A stretch of 64,000 bases of DNA from Pseudomonas sp. HOU2 (GTDB lineage Bacteria > Pseudomonadota > Gammaproteobacteria > Pseudomonadales > Pseudomonadaceae), in the NCBI RefSeq assembly GCF_040729435.1, contig NZ_CP160398.1:2418001-2482000 (forward strand). Reading direction: 5' to 3'. The notes below the pieces were generated by a model. That model did not search any database and had not been told where the DNA came from. It worked only from the letters and a program-made list of their open reading frames with translations. The position numbers were made by a program, and so were the translations under genes. How positions within the stretch are numbered: the first letter of the stretch is position 1; each line of letters begins with the position of its first letter. Shown piece after piece: positions 53,918-63,525 of this stretch.

Positions 53918-55075
53918 TCAGTTGAACAAGCCGTAGAAGAATAGACGGATGCTATCCCACATGCGGCGGAAGATACCACCCTCCTCGACAGCGTCCAGGG
54001 CGATCAGGTCAGCGCTGTGCACCACCTTGTCGTCCAGTTTCACTTCGACTTTACCGATCACGTCGCCCTTGGCGATTGGCGCGGTCAGTTGCGGGTTCAT
54101 GGTCATGCTGGCAGCGAGCTTTTTCAGCTGGCCTTTTGGCAGGGTCATGGTCAGGTCTTCAGCCAGGCCGGCCTTGACTTGACTGGTGGTGCCTTTCCAC
54201 ACCGGGGCCTGAGCCAGTTCGGTGCCCTTCTGGTAGAAGGTCTGGGTTTCGAAGAAACGGAAACCGTAGGTCAAAAGCTTCTGGGTTTCAGCGGCGCGAG
54301 CCACTTCGCTGTTGGTGCCGAACACCACGGCGATCAGACGCTGGCCATCACGTACCGCCGAGGACACCATGCAGTAGCCGGCTTCGTCGGTGTGACCGGT
54401 TTTCAGACCGTCAACGGTCTTGTCGCGCCACAGCAGCAGGTTGCGGTTAGGCTGCTTGATGCCGTTCCAGAAGAACTCTTTCTGCGAGTAGATCGCGTAG
54501 TGAGCCGGGTCTTCGTGGATGATCGCACGGGCCAGGATCGCCATGTCGTGAGCCGACGAGTAGTGCTCAGGGTTCGGCAGACCGGTCGGGTTCATGAAGT
54601 GCGAGTTGGTCATGCCCAGATCGGCGACCGTCTTGTTCATCAGGTCGGCGAACGCGTCTTCGCTGCCGGCGATGTGCTCGGACAGCGCCACACTGGCGTC
54701 GTTGCCGGACTGGATGATGATGCCGTGCAGCAGGTCGCTGACGGTCACTTGCGAGCCGACCTTGATGAACATCCGCGAACCGCCGGTACGCCAGGCGTTT
54801 TCGCTGACGGTCACCGGATCGTTTTCACCGATCTGGCCACGACGGATTTCCAGCGTAGCGATGTACGCGGTCATCAGTTTGGTCAGGCTGGCTGGCGGCA
54901 GACGCTGGTCACCGTTGTTCTCCACCAGCACGTTGCCGCTGCTGGCGTCCATGAGCACGTAGGCTTTTGCAGCCAGTTGAGGTGGCGACGGCATCATCTC
55001 GGCCGCGAAGGCGGCTGGCGAGAGGAGCAGCGGGACTAGCAGACACAGGCGTTTGGCAAAGGTGGTGATGTTCAT
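53918..55075 (-). CDS. dacA: D-alanyl-D-alanine carboxypeptidase (PBP5/6 type)
   Basis: A 385-residue low-molecular-mass penicillin-binding protein that trims the terminal D-Ala from pentapeptides. A signal peptide ends at AAFA, residues 21-24. The active-site SxxK is Ser63-Lys66 (ASLTKLM), the second motif is SGN in IIQSGNDASVALSE, and the third is KTG in DGLKTGHTDEAGYC. A PBP5_C beta domain follows, and an amphipathic C-terminal helix (RRMWDSIRLFFYGLFN) anchors it to the membrane. Length matches E. coli DacA/DacC (about 400). A 187-base gap separates it from rlpA. Confidence 0.95.
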   Translation of the reverse strand: MNITTFAKRLCLLVPLLLSPAAFAAEMMPSPPQLAAKAYVLMDASSGNVLVENNGDQRLPPASLTKLMTAYIATLEIRRGQIGENDPVTVSENAWRTGGSRMFIKVGSQVTVSDLLHGIIIQSGNDASVALSEHIAGSEDAFADLMNKTVADLGMTNSHFMNPTGLPNPEHYSSAHDMAILARAIIHEDPAHYAIYSQKEFFWNGIKQPNRNLLLWRDKTVDGLKTGHTDEAGYCMVSSAVRDGQRLIAVVFGTNSEVARAAETQKLLTYGFRFFETQTFYQKGTELAQAPVWKGTTSQVKAGLAEDLTMTLPKGQLKKLAASMTMNPQLTAPIAKGDVIGKVEVKLDDKVVHSADLIALDAVEEGGIFRRMWDSIRLFFYGLFN

Positions 55076-55262
55076 CCGTCTCTCGAAATCGCTAATGGAA
55101 ACTTGCCCGAGGGCAAAACTATTCAGACAGCCTTCTAACGGGCCATCGCGTGTTCAGTTGCTCACTCCAGTCACCCTTGCCGGGCTTTTGTTCTTCGACG
55201 AGCCAACAACCTGGTTCACCCCCCAAAACCGCAAGTGAACCGTCAATCAAGTGCTACGTATA

Positions 55263-56273
55263 TTACTCGGTGACCACGCTCGGCGAACCGAGATTGGCCA
55301 GGCGCACGCTGTTCTGCACCTGGGCGATTTCACCCGGCGAACCGATCGGCCCCAGGCGTACCCGGTGCAGGGTCTGCTGATTGCGCACGATCGAGCTGAT
55401 GAACACCGGAGCGCTCACCATCCCGCTGAGCTTCGACCTCAGGAGTTCTGCAGCGTCCGGGTTGGCGAACGCGCCCACCTGCAGATACTGGCCAGACGCT
55501 GGTGCAGAAGCGTTTTTTTTTGCGCTGATCTGTACAGGTACAGTGTCAGAGGCATGTTGCTGCGGCGGCGGCGTCCACTGCTCGATGGTACCGGCCGACG
55601 CCGTGATCACCGGGGCGCTATTCTGCGCGACTTGCGGCTCGTTGAGCATCAGCGGCGCCGGACGGCCTTTCGCGGCCCACCATTGCTGCGGATCGATGCC
55701 CTCGACCTTGACCCGTGCAGTGCCGATTTCGGCATAACCGAGCTTCTTCGCGGCCGCGTAGGACAGGTCGATGATCCGGTCCGAATAGAACGGCCCGCGA
55801 TCGTTGACCCGCAGGATCACGCTCTTGTTGTTGTCCAGGTTGGTCACCCGAACGTAACTTGGCAGTGGCAGAGTCTTGTGAGCGGCACTCATGCCGTACA
55901 GGTCATACACTTCGCCGTTGGCGGTGTTTTGCCCGTGGAACTTGGTGCCGTACCAGGAGGCCGTGCCCGAGGCAACGTAGGTCTTGGATTCCTGCAACGG
56001 GAAATAGGTCTTGCCCAGCACCGTGTACGGGTTGGCCTTGTACGGGCCGGTGTGCAGGGTCGGCGTGGCGTCGGGGATGCGCGAAACATCGACATCCCAC
56101 CACGGCGCGCCGTCTTTGTGTGCGCGATTGATGTCCAGCCCCGGCTGTGCACGCACGGCGGTGGACGAGGTCTTCTGGGTTGGCGCGCGGCTGGTCGAAC
56201 AGCTGGCGACCAGCACCGCCAACGCAGCGAAAGCCACCAGCTTCAGGGGTTTATTGATAGGCAATGCCCGCAT
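55263..56273 (-). CDS. rlpA: Septal-ring lytic transglycosylase RlpA
   Basis: A 336-residue outer-membrane lipoprotein that cleaves denuded (peptide-free) glycan strands in Pseudomonas. The lipobox is VASCSTS (Cys25). The double-psi beta-barrel domain at about residues 95-190 contains ASGTASWYGTKFHGQNTANGEVYD with the catalytic Glu and ILRVNDRGPFYSDRIIDLSYAAA with the Asp. A C-terminal SPOR domain (QYLQVGAFANPDAAELLRSKL onwards) binds denuded glycan at the septum. ATG 56273 shares a base with the mltB stop (TAATG). Confidence 0.94.
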   Translation of the reverse strand: MRALPINKPLKLVAFAALAVLVASCSTSRAPTQKTSSTAVRAQPGLDINRAHKDGAPWWDVDVSRIPDATPTLHTGPYKANPYTVLGKTYFPLQESKTYVASGTASWYGTKFHGQNTANGEVYDLYGMSAAHKTLPLPSYVRVTNLDNNKSVILRVNDRGPFYSDRIIDLSYAAAKKLGYAEIGTARVKVEGIDPQQWWAAKGRPAPLMLNEPQVAQNSAPVITASAGTIEQWTPPPQQHASDTVPVQISAKKNASAPASGQYLQVGAFANPDAAELLRSKLSGMVSAPVFISSIVRNQQTLHRVRLGPIGSPGEIAQVQNSVRLANLGSPSVVTE

Positions 56274-57283
56274 TACTTGACGCCCCGTGCTTTTACCAGC
56301 TCTTCAGACAGTTGATGTACGGCCATGGCGTACATCACGCTGCGGTTATAACGCGTGATCGCGTAGAAATTCTTCAGGCCCATCCAGTATTCAGGGCCGT
56401 TGTCGCCTTCGAGGCGAAATGCAGTAACCGGCATATCATCGCGCAGCGCATCATGACTTGACCAGCCCAGCGCCCGCAACTCTCCGACCGTTTTCGTCGG
56501 CTCGATGCCGGTGGTCAGGCCTTCATCGACCTGCTCGCCGCGCACATCGGCGCGACTGACCACCGGTTCCCCGGCGACCCAGCCGTGGCGCTTGAAGTAG
56601 CTGGCCACGCTGCCGATCGCATCGTCCGGATTGGTCCAGATATTGATGTGACCGTCACCGTCGAAATCCACCGCATAGGCGCGAAAGCTGCTCGGCATGA
56701 ACTGCGGCAAGCCCATCGCCCCGGCGTACGAGCCTTTGAGGGTCAATGGATCGACTTGTTCTTCACGGGCCAGCAGCAGGAACTCACGCAATTCCTTGCG
56801 GAAAAATTCGGCACGGGGAGGATAGTCGAAACCGAGCGTGGACAGCGCATCAATCACCCGGTAATTGCCGGTATTACGTCCGAAAAAGGTCTCGACGCCG
56901 ATGATCGACACGATGACTTGTGCCGGTACACCGTATTCCTGCTCGGCGCGGGCCAGTACGGCCTCGTGCTGGCGCCAGAAGTCCACACCACGGGCGATGC
57001 GCGCGTCGGTGATGAACATCGGGCGATATTCTTTCCACTGCTTGACCCGCTCGGCGGGTTTGGAGATGGCGTCGAGAATCGCCTGCTTGCGCTGCGCTTC
57101 GCGGAACACCGCCATCAGTTGCTCGCCGGCAAAACCGTAGTCGCGGGTCATTTCACCGACGAATTCGGCCACCTGCGGTGAACCTTCGTAATCGCCGGCC
57201 AGCGCTTCCTGCGCGCTGCCAAGGATGCCGACCAGGCCGACCCACGGCGCGTAACGAGTCGCCCAGCTGCGCATGACTTGCAT
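56273..57283 (-). CDS. mltB: Lytic murein transglycosylase B, soluble form
   Basis: A 336-residue MltB-family lytic transglycosylase. The catalytic Glu is in SIIGVETFFGRNTGNYRV, and GSYAGAMGLPQFMPSSFRAYAVDFDGDGHINIW holds the EF-hand-like region. The signal peptide (WVGLVGILGSAQEALAG) has no Cys, so the mature protein should be soluble in the periplasm, unlike the lipoprotein E. coli MltB. This agrees with the P. aeruginosa SltB1 (PA4001, from memory). ATG 57283 is chosen; a second ATG at 57274 is possible. It lies just after rodA and is coupled to rlpA. Confidence 0.92.
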   Translation of the reverse strand: MQVMRSWATRYAPWVGLVGILGSAQEALAGDYEGSPQVAEFVGEMTRDYGFAGEQLMAVFREAQRKQAILDAISKPAERVKQWKEYRPMFITDARIARGVDFWRQHEAVLARAEQEYGVPAQVIVSIIGVETFFGRNTGNYRVIDALSTLGFDYPPRAEFFRKELREFLLLAREEQVDPLTLKGSYAGAMGLPQFMPSSFRAYAVDFDGDGHINIWTNPDDAIGSVASYFKRHGWVAGEPVVSRADVRGEQVDEGLTTGIEPTKTVGELRALGWSSHDALRDDMPVTAFRLEGDNGPEYWMGLKNFYAITRYNRSVMYAMAVHQLSEELVKARGVK

Positions 57284-57300
57284 TGAACTCTTCACCTTAT

Positions 57301-58443
57301 TCAAACCTGTGCGATCCACTTGCGATGCGTATGAATCGACATCAAAACCCCAAACGCTGACAGCAGTGTCACCAGCGAAGTTCCTCCGTAGCTAATGAAG
57401 GGCAACGGCACCCCCACCACCGGCAACAGGCCACTGACCATACCGATGTTGACGAAAACATAAACAAAAAACGTCATGGTCAGCGCGCCGGCGAGCAGTT
57501 TGCCGAACAGCGTCTGCGCCTGGGCGGTAATCACCAGGCCGCGACCGATCAGCAACAGATAGATCAGCAGCAGCGCGCAGATGCCCACCAGACCGAACTC
57601 CTCGCCGAGTACGGCGATGATGAAGTCGGTGTGGCTTTCCGGCAAAAAGTCCAGGTGCGACTGGGTGCCCAGCAGCCAGCCCTTGCCGAACACACCGCCG
57701 GAACCGATCGCGGCTTTCGACTGGATGATGTTCCAGCCGGTGCCGAGCGGATCGCTTTCCGGGTCGAGGAACGTGAGGATCCGCTGCTTCTGATAGTCGT
57801 GCATGATGAAGAACCACATGGCGATCGCCACCGGTACGGCGGCGGCCAGCACGCTGAGGATCCAGCGCCAGCGCAGCCCGCCCATAAACAGCACGAACGC
57901 GCCGCCGGCCAGAATCAGCAGCGACGTGCCGAGGTCAGGCTGGCGCACGATCAGAATGAACGGCACACCGATCAGCATCAGGCTGATGCCAACGTGCTTG
58001 AGCTGTGGCGGCAGCGTGCGTTTGGACAGATACCAGGCAATCGTCGCCGGCATCAGGATCTTCATGAACTCCGAAGGCTGGAAGCGGATCACCCCGGGGA
58101 TGTTGATCCAGCGCGTCGCGCCCATGGCGTTGTGGCCCATGATGTCCACCACCATCAGCAGCACCACGCCGACCACGTAACCGAGCGGCACCCAACGCGC
58201 CATGAACCGCGGTTCGAACTGGGCGATGACAATCATCGACACCAGGCCGATGCCGAACGACGTAGCTTGTTTGCCCAGCAGATCCCAGCTCTTGCCACTG
58301 GCTGAATACAGCACGAACAGACTGCCCGCCGCGAGGATCAGCAGCAGGATCAACAGCGGGCCATCGATATGCAAACGTTGCAGCAGCGTCGCCCGGCGAC
58401 GCATCACATCCTCGCTGGAGAGCATGCGATCAAAATTATTCAT
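57301..58443 (-). CDS. rodA: Peptidoglycan glycosyltransferase RodA (SEDS family)
   Basis: A 380-residue polytopic membrane protein with ten hydrophobic segments. It is the SEDS glycosyltransferase of the elongasome and works with PBP2 (mrdA). Signatures include the extracellular loop DPLGTGWNIIQSKAAIGSGGVFGKGWLLGTQSHLDFLPESHTDFIIAVLGEE, where the catalytic Asp region lies, and VPLPFISYGGTSLVTLL near the end. ATG 58443 lies in the last bases of mrdA (8-base overlap), implying coupled translation of the two partners; a farther ATG at 58464 would overlap more. Confidence 0.94.
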   Translation of the reverse strand: MNNFDRMLSSEDVMRRRATLLQRLHIDGPLLILLLILAAGSLFVLYSASGKSWDLLGKQATSFGIGLVSMIVIAQFEPRFMARWVPLGYVVGVVLLMVVDIMGHNAMGATRWINIPGVIRFQPSEFMKILMPATIAWYLSKRTLPPQLKHVGISLMLIGVPFILIVRQPDLGTSLLILAGGAFVLFMGGLRWRWILSVLAAAVPVAIAMWFFIMHDYQKQRILTFLDPESDPLGTGWNIIQSKAAIGSGGVFGKGWLLGTQSHLDFLPESHTDFIIAVLGEEFGLVGICALLLIYLLLIGRGLVITAQAQTLFGKLLAGALTMTFFVYVFVNIGMVSGLLPVVGVPLPFISYGGTSLVTLLSAFGVLMSIHTHRKWIAQV

Positions 58444-60331
58444 CACGGGCCGTAGCCTCCGCACTGATAGGACCGGCGTATTCGGCCTTCAATCGACCAT
58501 CCTGGTCCAGAAGCCAGGCGTCCATGACCTGACGCACCACTGGCGCGGCGACCCCGGAGCCGGACTCACCGTTCTCGACCATCACCGAGACCACGATTTT
58601 CGGGTTGTCGGCCGGGGCGAAACCAACGAACAAGGCGTGGTCGCGGTGGCGCTCCTGAACCTTGGAACGGTCGTATTTCTCACCTTGCTTGATTGCGACG
58701 ACTTGTGCCGTACCGGACTTGCCGGCGATGCGGTATTGCGCACCGATCGCCGCCTTGCGCGCGGTCCCTCGGGCGCCGTGCATCACCTGCTGCATGCCGT
58801 GGTTGACCTTGGTCCAGTCGGACGGATCACGCAGGACAATGTCCGGCATCGGGTTCTCGTCTACCGGTTTGGCGCCTTCGATGGTCTTGGCCAGGTGCGG
58901 GCGGTTCCAGATGCCTTTGTTGGCGACCAGCGCCGTGGCCTGCGCCAACTGCAACGGTGTGGACTGCATATAACCCTGGCCGATCCCCAGAATCAGGGTT
59001 TCGCCCGGGAACCACGCCTGCTTGCGTGTCGCGCGTTTCCACTCGCGGGATGGCATCAGGCCGGGGGATTCTTCGAACATGTCCAGCGAGACCTTCTGGC
59101 CGATGCCGAACTTGTTCATGTAGGCCGACAACCGATCGATGCCCAGCTTGTGCGCCAGGTCATAGAAGTAAGTGTCGTTGGAACGCATGATCGCCGTGTC
59201 GAGATCGACGAAGCCGTCACCGGTGCGGTTCCAGTTGCGGTATTTGTGATCGTAGTTGGGCAGCATGTAGTAACCGGGGTCGAACACCCGGCTCGACGCC
59301 GTCACTACGCCAGAATCGAGACCGGCAATCGCCACTGCCGGCTTGATCGTCGAACCCGGCGGGTACAGACCGCGCAGCACCCGGTTGAACAGCGGACGGT
59401 CGATGGAATCGCGCAGCTCGGCATAGGCCTTGAAGCTGATGCCGGTGACGAACAGGTTCGGGTCGAAGCTCGGCTGGCTGACCATCGCCAGCACTTCGCC
59501 AGTCTTCGGATCGAGCGCCACCACCGCGCCGCGACGCCCGCCCAGCGCAGCTTCGGCCGCTTCCTGCAGTTTGATGTCCAGGCTCAGGACGATGTCCTCG
59601 CCGGGAATCGGATCGGTCCGTTTGAGCACGCGCAGTACGCGGCCGCGGGCGTTGGTCTCGACTTCCTCGTAACCCACCTGGCCGTGCAGTTCCGGCTCGT
59701 AGAAACGCTCGATGCCGGTCTTGCCGATGTGGTGGGTGCCGCTGTAGTTGACCGGGTCGAGGCTCTTCAGCTCTTTCTCGTTGATGCGCCCCATGTAACC
59801 CACCGAGTGCGCAAAATGCGCGCCCTGCGGGTAATGGCGCACCAGTTGCGCAACCACTTCCACCCCAGGCAGGCGGAACTGGTTCACCGCGATCCGGGCG
59901 ATTTGCTCTTCGGTCAACTCGAACAGGATCGGCACCGGCTCGAATGGCCGACGCCCCTGACGCATGCGTTTCTCGAAGATCACCCGGTCCTCGGGCGTCA
60001 GTTGCAGCACTTCGACGATCACGTCGAGCACTTGCTGCCAGTCGCCGGAACGCTCGCGGGTCATGCTCAGGCTGAAGCTCGGACGGTTGTCCGCCACCAC
60101 CACGCCGTTGCGGTCGAAGATCAGCCCGCGGGTCGGCGGAATCGGCTGCACGTGGACGCGGTTGTTTTCCGAGAGCGTCGAGTGGTACTCGTACTGGATC
60201 ACCTGCAAATAGTACAGCCGCGCAATCAACACGCAGATCAACAGCATGACCGCAATGGCCCCGAACACGACGCGGCTGCGCACCAGGCGGGCGTCCTTTT
60301 CGTGGTCCTTGATGCGGATCGGCTGAGACAT
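58436..60331 (-). CDS. mrdA: Penicillin-binding protein 2 (elongasome transpeptidase)
   Basis: A 631-residue class B PBP (also called pbpA). One N-terminal membrane helix (FGAIAVMLLICVLIARLYYL, about residues 23-42) is followed by a pedestal domain and the transpeptidase domain. Catalytic motifs are SxxK Ser327-Lys330 (GSTIKPAVA), SxN in MRSNDTYFYDLA, and KSGT in IAGKSGTAQVVA. It crosslinks lateral wall with RodA. Length matches E. coli PBP2 (633). ATG 60331 has a weak ribosome site; it follows rlmH by 10 bases. Confidence 0.95.
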   Translation of the reverse strand: MSQPIRIKDHEKDARLVRSRVVFGAIAVMLLICVLIARLYYLQVIQYEYHSTLSENNRVHVQPIPPTRGLIFDRNGVVVADNRPSFSLSMTRERSGDWQQVLDVIVEVLQLTPEDRVIFEKRMRQGRRPFEPVPILFELTEEQIARIAVNQFRLPGVEVVAQLVRHYPQGAHFAHSVGYMGRINEKELKSLDPVNYSGTHHIGKTGIERFYEPELHGQVGYEEVETNARGRVLRVLKRTDPIPGEDIVLSLDIKLQEAAEAALGGRRGAVVALDPKTGEVLAMVSQPSFDPNLFVTGISFKAYAELRDSIDRPLFNRVLRGLYPPGSTIKPAVAIAGLDSGVVTASSRVFDPGYYMLPNYDHKYRNWNRTGDGFVDLDTAIMRSNDTYFYDLAHKLGIDRLSAYMNKFGIGQKVSLDMFEESPGLMPSREWKRATRKQAWFPGETLILGIGQGYMQSTPLQLAQATALVANKGIWNRPHLAKTIEGAKPVDENPMPDIVLRDPSDWTKVNHGMQQVMHGARGTARKAAIGAQYRIAGKSGTAQVVAIKQGEKYDRSKVQERHRDHALFVGFAPADNPKIVVSVMVENGESGSGVAAPVVRQVMDAWLLDQDGRLKAEYAGPISAEATARDE

Positions 60332-60341
60332 GAGGGCAGGA

Positions 60342-60809
60342 CTACTTGTGGTAAGGGTGGCCGGACAGCACGGTCCAGGCACGGTACAGCTGTTCGCCGA
60401 TCAGGATCCGCACCAGCGGGTGCGGCAAGGTCAGCGGCGACAACGACCAGCGTTGATCGGCGCGGGCGCAGACTTCCGGCGCCAGCCCTTCGGGGCCGCC
60501 GACCATGAAATTGACCGTGCGCGAATCCAGCCGCCAACGGTCGAGTTCGACCGCCAGTTGCTCGGTGCTCCAGGGCTTGCCGTGGACTTCCAGCGTGACG
60601 ATCCGCTCGTTCGGCCCGACCTTGGCCAGCATGGCTTCGCCTTCCTGGCGGATGAAACGGGCCACGTCGGCGTTCTTGCCACGGGTATTGAGCGGAATTT
60701 CCACCAGTTCCAGCGCCAGCTCGGACGGAAGACGCTTGGCATATTCATGCCAGCCTTCTTCCACCCACTTGGGCATGCGTGAACCGACGGCGATCAGTCG
60801 CAGTCGCAC
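60342..60809 (-). CDS. rlmH: 23S rRNA (pseudouridine1915-N3)-methyltransferase RlmH
   Basis: A 155-residue SPOUT methyltransferase that methylates Psi1915 in helix 69 of assembled 70S ribosomes. The SAM knot is formed by [47 protein letters not shown]; length equals E. coli RlmH (155). The start is GTG 60809, with AAGGGA 5 bases upstream; that ribosome site overlaps the rsfS stop codon (TAAGGGA), so the two genes are tightly linked. Confidence 0.96.
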   Translation of the reverse strand: MRLRLIAVGSRMPKWVEEGWHEYAKRLPSELALELVEIPLNTRGKNADVARFIRQEGEAMLAKVGPNERIVTLEVHGKPWSTEQLAVELDRWRLDSRTVNFMVGGPEGLAPEVCARADQRWSLSPLTLPHPLVRILIGEQLYRAWTVLSGHPYHK

Positions 60810-60818
60810 AGCAATCCC

Positions 60819-61313
60819 TTACAGCTGGTCTTTGTTGAGCTTGGTGAAATGCTCGTGGGTGTTTTCCGGGCTGTGGTGCTTGGCATCCGCCGCACGGCTT
60901 TGCTCGGCACCGGCCCACAGGCGCTCCAGGTCGTAGAACTGACGTGCCGAGGCAGTCATCATGTGCACGATCACCAGGTCGAGGTCGAGCAGCACCCAGT
61001 CGCTGTCGCCCTTGCCTTCTTCGCCCAGCGGCTTGGCGCCCTGCTTTTTGACTTCTTCACGGACCTTGTCCAGCATCGCGTTGATCTGACGATTGGACGT
61101 ACCGGTGGCGATGATCATGTAGTCGGTGATGCTCTGCTTGTCGCGAACATCGATGATCTGGATGTCTTGTGCCTTGACGTCTTCCAGGGCTGCCACGGCA
61201 ACCTTGACCAGCTCGTCGCCCTTCAGCGGCTCGTTGGTGTTGGCGACTTCCGGCAGCGGCGCGCTCTTGAACGTGCCTTTGCGCTTGACTTTGCTTACAT
61301 CTTTGTCGGTCAT
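60819..61313 (-). CDS. rsfS: Ribosomal silencing factor RsfS
   Basis: A 164-residue RsfS/Iojap protein that binds L14 (uL14) and blocks subunit joining when nutrients are scarce. The family core is KVAVAALEDVKAQDIQIIDVRDKQSITDYMIIATGTSNRQINAML, then GDSDWVLLDLDLVIVHMMTASARQFYDLERLW. It has an unusual N-terminal extension of about 30 residues (basic, then Pro/Asn) and a polar 30-residue tail, making it longer than E. coli RsfS (105). Pairing with rlmH and nadD is widely conserved. No strong ribosome site is visible. Confidence 0.93.
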   Translation of the reverse strand: MTDKDVSKVKRKGTFKSAPLPEVANTNEPLKGDELVKVAVAALEDVKAQDIQIIDVRDKQSITDYMIIATGTSNRQINAMLDKVREEVKKQGAKPLGEEGKGDSDWVLLDLDLVIVHMMTASARQFYDLERLWAGAEQSRAADAKHHSPENTHEHFTKLNKDQL

Positions 61314-61385
61314 ATAAAACTCGTTTTGCTCATGTATTCGGCGGCTTGGCGATACGTGGATTCGTATCAGTGAAGCACGCCTTGT

Positions 61386-62075
61386 TCAGTTCGACGCACG
61401 GTACAGACCGTGCGCATCGATGTAGGCCAGGACCGCGTCGGGCACCAGGAAACGTACCGACTTACCGCTGGCCAGCAGTTGACGGATCTGGGTGGCGGAA
61501 ACCGCGAGCGGTGTCTGCCAGACGAATGCAATCTGTCCGCTCGGCCCTTTCAGGGCCAGCGGGTCGCTCACCGAACGCGCTGCCAGCAGGTTGCGCAAGG
61601 CATCCGGCGGTTCGCTGTCGGCGTCCGGGCGCTGTAGCACCAGGATGTGGCAATGCTGGAGCAACTCTTCCCAGCGGTGCCAAGTGGGCAGGCCGCAAAA
61701 TGCGTCCCAGCCCAAAAGCAGAAAAACCTGGGTCTCGGCGGCCATTTCAGCACGCATCAACTCCAGGGTATCGATGGTCCAGGACGGCTTGTCCCGCTGC
61801 AATTCGCGGGCGTCCACCACCAGCGGCGGCACTCCGGCCACCGCGCACTCAACCATTGCCAGCCGATCCTGCGCCGACACCTGCGGCGTATCGCGGTGCG
61901 GCGGCCGGGCGCTGGGCATCATGCGCAACTCGTCGAGCGCCAGCGCTTCGGCGACTTCCAGCGCACCGCGCAAATGGCCGATGTGCACCGGGTCGAACGT
62001 GCCGCCCAGCACGCCGATGCGTTGCGGGCGAGACTCGCTGCCGGGTTGCGGCGCTGTCAGGTCGAGGTCGGTCAA
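61386..62075 (-). CDS. nadD: Nicotinate-nucleotide adenylyltransferase
   Basis: A 229-residue nucleotidyltransferase making nicotinate adenine dinucleotide for NAD synthesis. The ATP-binding motif is [20 protein letters not shown] and the second signature is [27 protein letters not shown] is the pyridine-side loop. The start is uncertain: TTG 62075 lies right after the proA stop and gives a 20-residue leader before the first strand; ATG 62111/62108 would overlap proA by over 30 bases. Confidence 0.92.
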   Translation of the reverse strand: MTDLDLTAPQPGSESRPQRIGVLGGTFDPVHIGHLRGALEVAEALALDELRMMPSARPPHRDTPQVSAQDRLAMVECAVAGVPPLVVDARELQRDKPSWTIDTLELMRAEMAAETQVFLLLGWDAFCGLPTWHRWEELLQHCHILVLQRPDADSEPPDALRNLLAARSVSDPLALKGPSGQIAFVWQTPLAVSATQIRQLLASGKSVRFLVPDAVLAYIDAHGLYRASN

Positions 62076-62076
62076 G

Positions 62077-63348
62077 TCAGACCGTCGCCTGGCCGCGCAA
62101 CTGGCCATCACCGACCACGATGTACTTCTCGCAGGTCAGTCCTTCGAGGCCCACCGGACCGCGGGCGTGCAGCTTATCAGTAGAAATGCCGATCTCGGCA
62201 CCCAATCCGTATTCGAATCCATCGGCGAAGCACGTCGGGGTGTTGATCATCACCGATGCCGAGTCGACTTCCGCGACGAAACGCCGAGTGTCGGCGAGGT
62301 TTTCGCTGACGATCGAGTCGGTGTGATGCGAGCCGTAATGGTTGATGTGTTCGATGGCCTGGTCCAGTCCGTCGACCACGCGGATCGACAGGATCGGCGC
62401 CAGATACTCGGTGCTCCAGTCGTCTTCGCTGGCCGCCACCGCGTCGATGCTCGCCCGGGTGCGTTCGCAACCACGCAGCTCGACGCCTTTTTCGCGGAAC
62501 TGGGCAGCCATCGACGGCAGGAAATCCTTGGCAACACTTTGATCGACGAGCAAGGTCTCCATCGCGCCGCAGATGCCATAACGGTAAGTCTTGGCATTGA
62601 AGGCGATGCGCTGGGCTTTCGCCAGATCGGCATGGGCACTGACATACACGTGGCAGATGCCGTCCAGGTGTTTGATCACCGGCACGCGGGCATCGCGGCT
62701 GATGCGCTCGATCAGGCCACGGCCACCGCGTGGCACGATCACGTCGACGTACTCGGGCATGCTGATCATCGCGCCGACGGCGGCACGGTCGGTGGTTTCG
62801 ACCACTTGCACCACCGCTGCCGGCAACTCGGCCTCGGCCAGACCGCGCTGAATGCACGCGGCAATCGCCCGGTTGGAGTGAATCGCCTCGGAGCCACCGC
62901 GCAGGATGGTCGCGTTGCCGGACTTCAGGCACAGGCTGGCGGCATCGATGGTCACGTTGGGCCGGGATTCGTAGATGATCCCGATCACGCCCAGCGGTAC
63001 GCGCATCTTGCCGACCTGAATGCCGGACGGGCGAAAGCTCATGTCGCGGATCGCACCGACCGGGTCCGGCAGTGCCGCCACCTGACGCAGGCCGACGATC
63101 ATGCCGTCGATGCGTGCCGGGGTCAGTTCCAGACGCTCCAGCAGTGCCGGTTCCAGACCGTTGGCGCGACCGGCGGCCAGATCCTGTTCATTGGCTGCGG
63201 CCAGCTCGGCGCGCGCAGCGTCCAGCGCATTGGCAGCAGCCTGCAGGGCGCGGTTCTTCTGCGCGGTGCTGGCACGGCCGATGACCCGGGAGGCTTCGCG
63301 GGCGGCGCGACCCAATCGGGTCATGTAGGCAAGAACGGACTCAGTCAT
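62077..63348 (-). CDS. proA: Gamma-glutamyl phosphate reductase
   Basis: A 423-residue NADPH-dependent reductase that makes glutamate-5-semialdehyde in proline synthesis. It has the aldehyde-dehydrogenase fold with the catalytic Cys in [51 protein letters not shown] is the cofactor segment and [30 protein letters not shown] the family signature. Length matches E. coli ProA (417). ATG 63348 begins [20 protein letters not shown]. It leads the minus-strand run proA-nadD-rsfS-rlmH-mrdA-rodA. Confidence 0.95.
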   Translation of the reverse strand: MTESVLAYMTRLGRAAREASRVIGRASTAQKNRALQAAANALDAARAELAAANEQDLAAGRANGLEPALLERLELTPARIDGMIVGLRQVAALPDPVGAIRDMSFRPSGIQVGKMRVPLGVIGIIYESRPNVTIDAASLCLKSGNATILRGGSEAIHSNRAIAACIQRGLAEAELPAAVVQVVETTDRAAVGAMISMPEYVDVIVPRGGRGLIERISRDARVPVIKHLDGICHVYVSAHADLAKAQRIAFNAKTYRYGICGAMETLLVDQSVAKDFLPSMAAQFREKGVELRGCERTRASIDAVAASEDDWSTEYLAPILSIRVVDGLDQAIEHINHYGSHHTDSIVSENLADTRRFVAEVDSASVMINTPTCFADGFEYGLGAEIGISTDKLHARGPVGLEGLTCEKYIVVGDGQLRGQATV

Positions 63349-63525
63349 GGTCTGCTGGGGTCTTGGCAAAGAGGAAAGCGGCAGATTATAGCTGTCGCGT
63401 CCCGGGACTAACAGCGGTGACAGGCGGATGGTCGAAATGGACTGCAATTTGCCGACGTTCAGCCGTAATTAAGCCGCGGATTGTTATCATCACGACCTCC
63501 TTCGCCTGGATAAACACCGTTTGCC

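Noticed and set aside
58202..60508. Plus-strand frame of 768 codons opposite mrdA/rodA
   Set aside because: Antisense shadow crossing two well-supported genes; His/Arg/Val-rich with no family motif.
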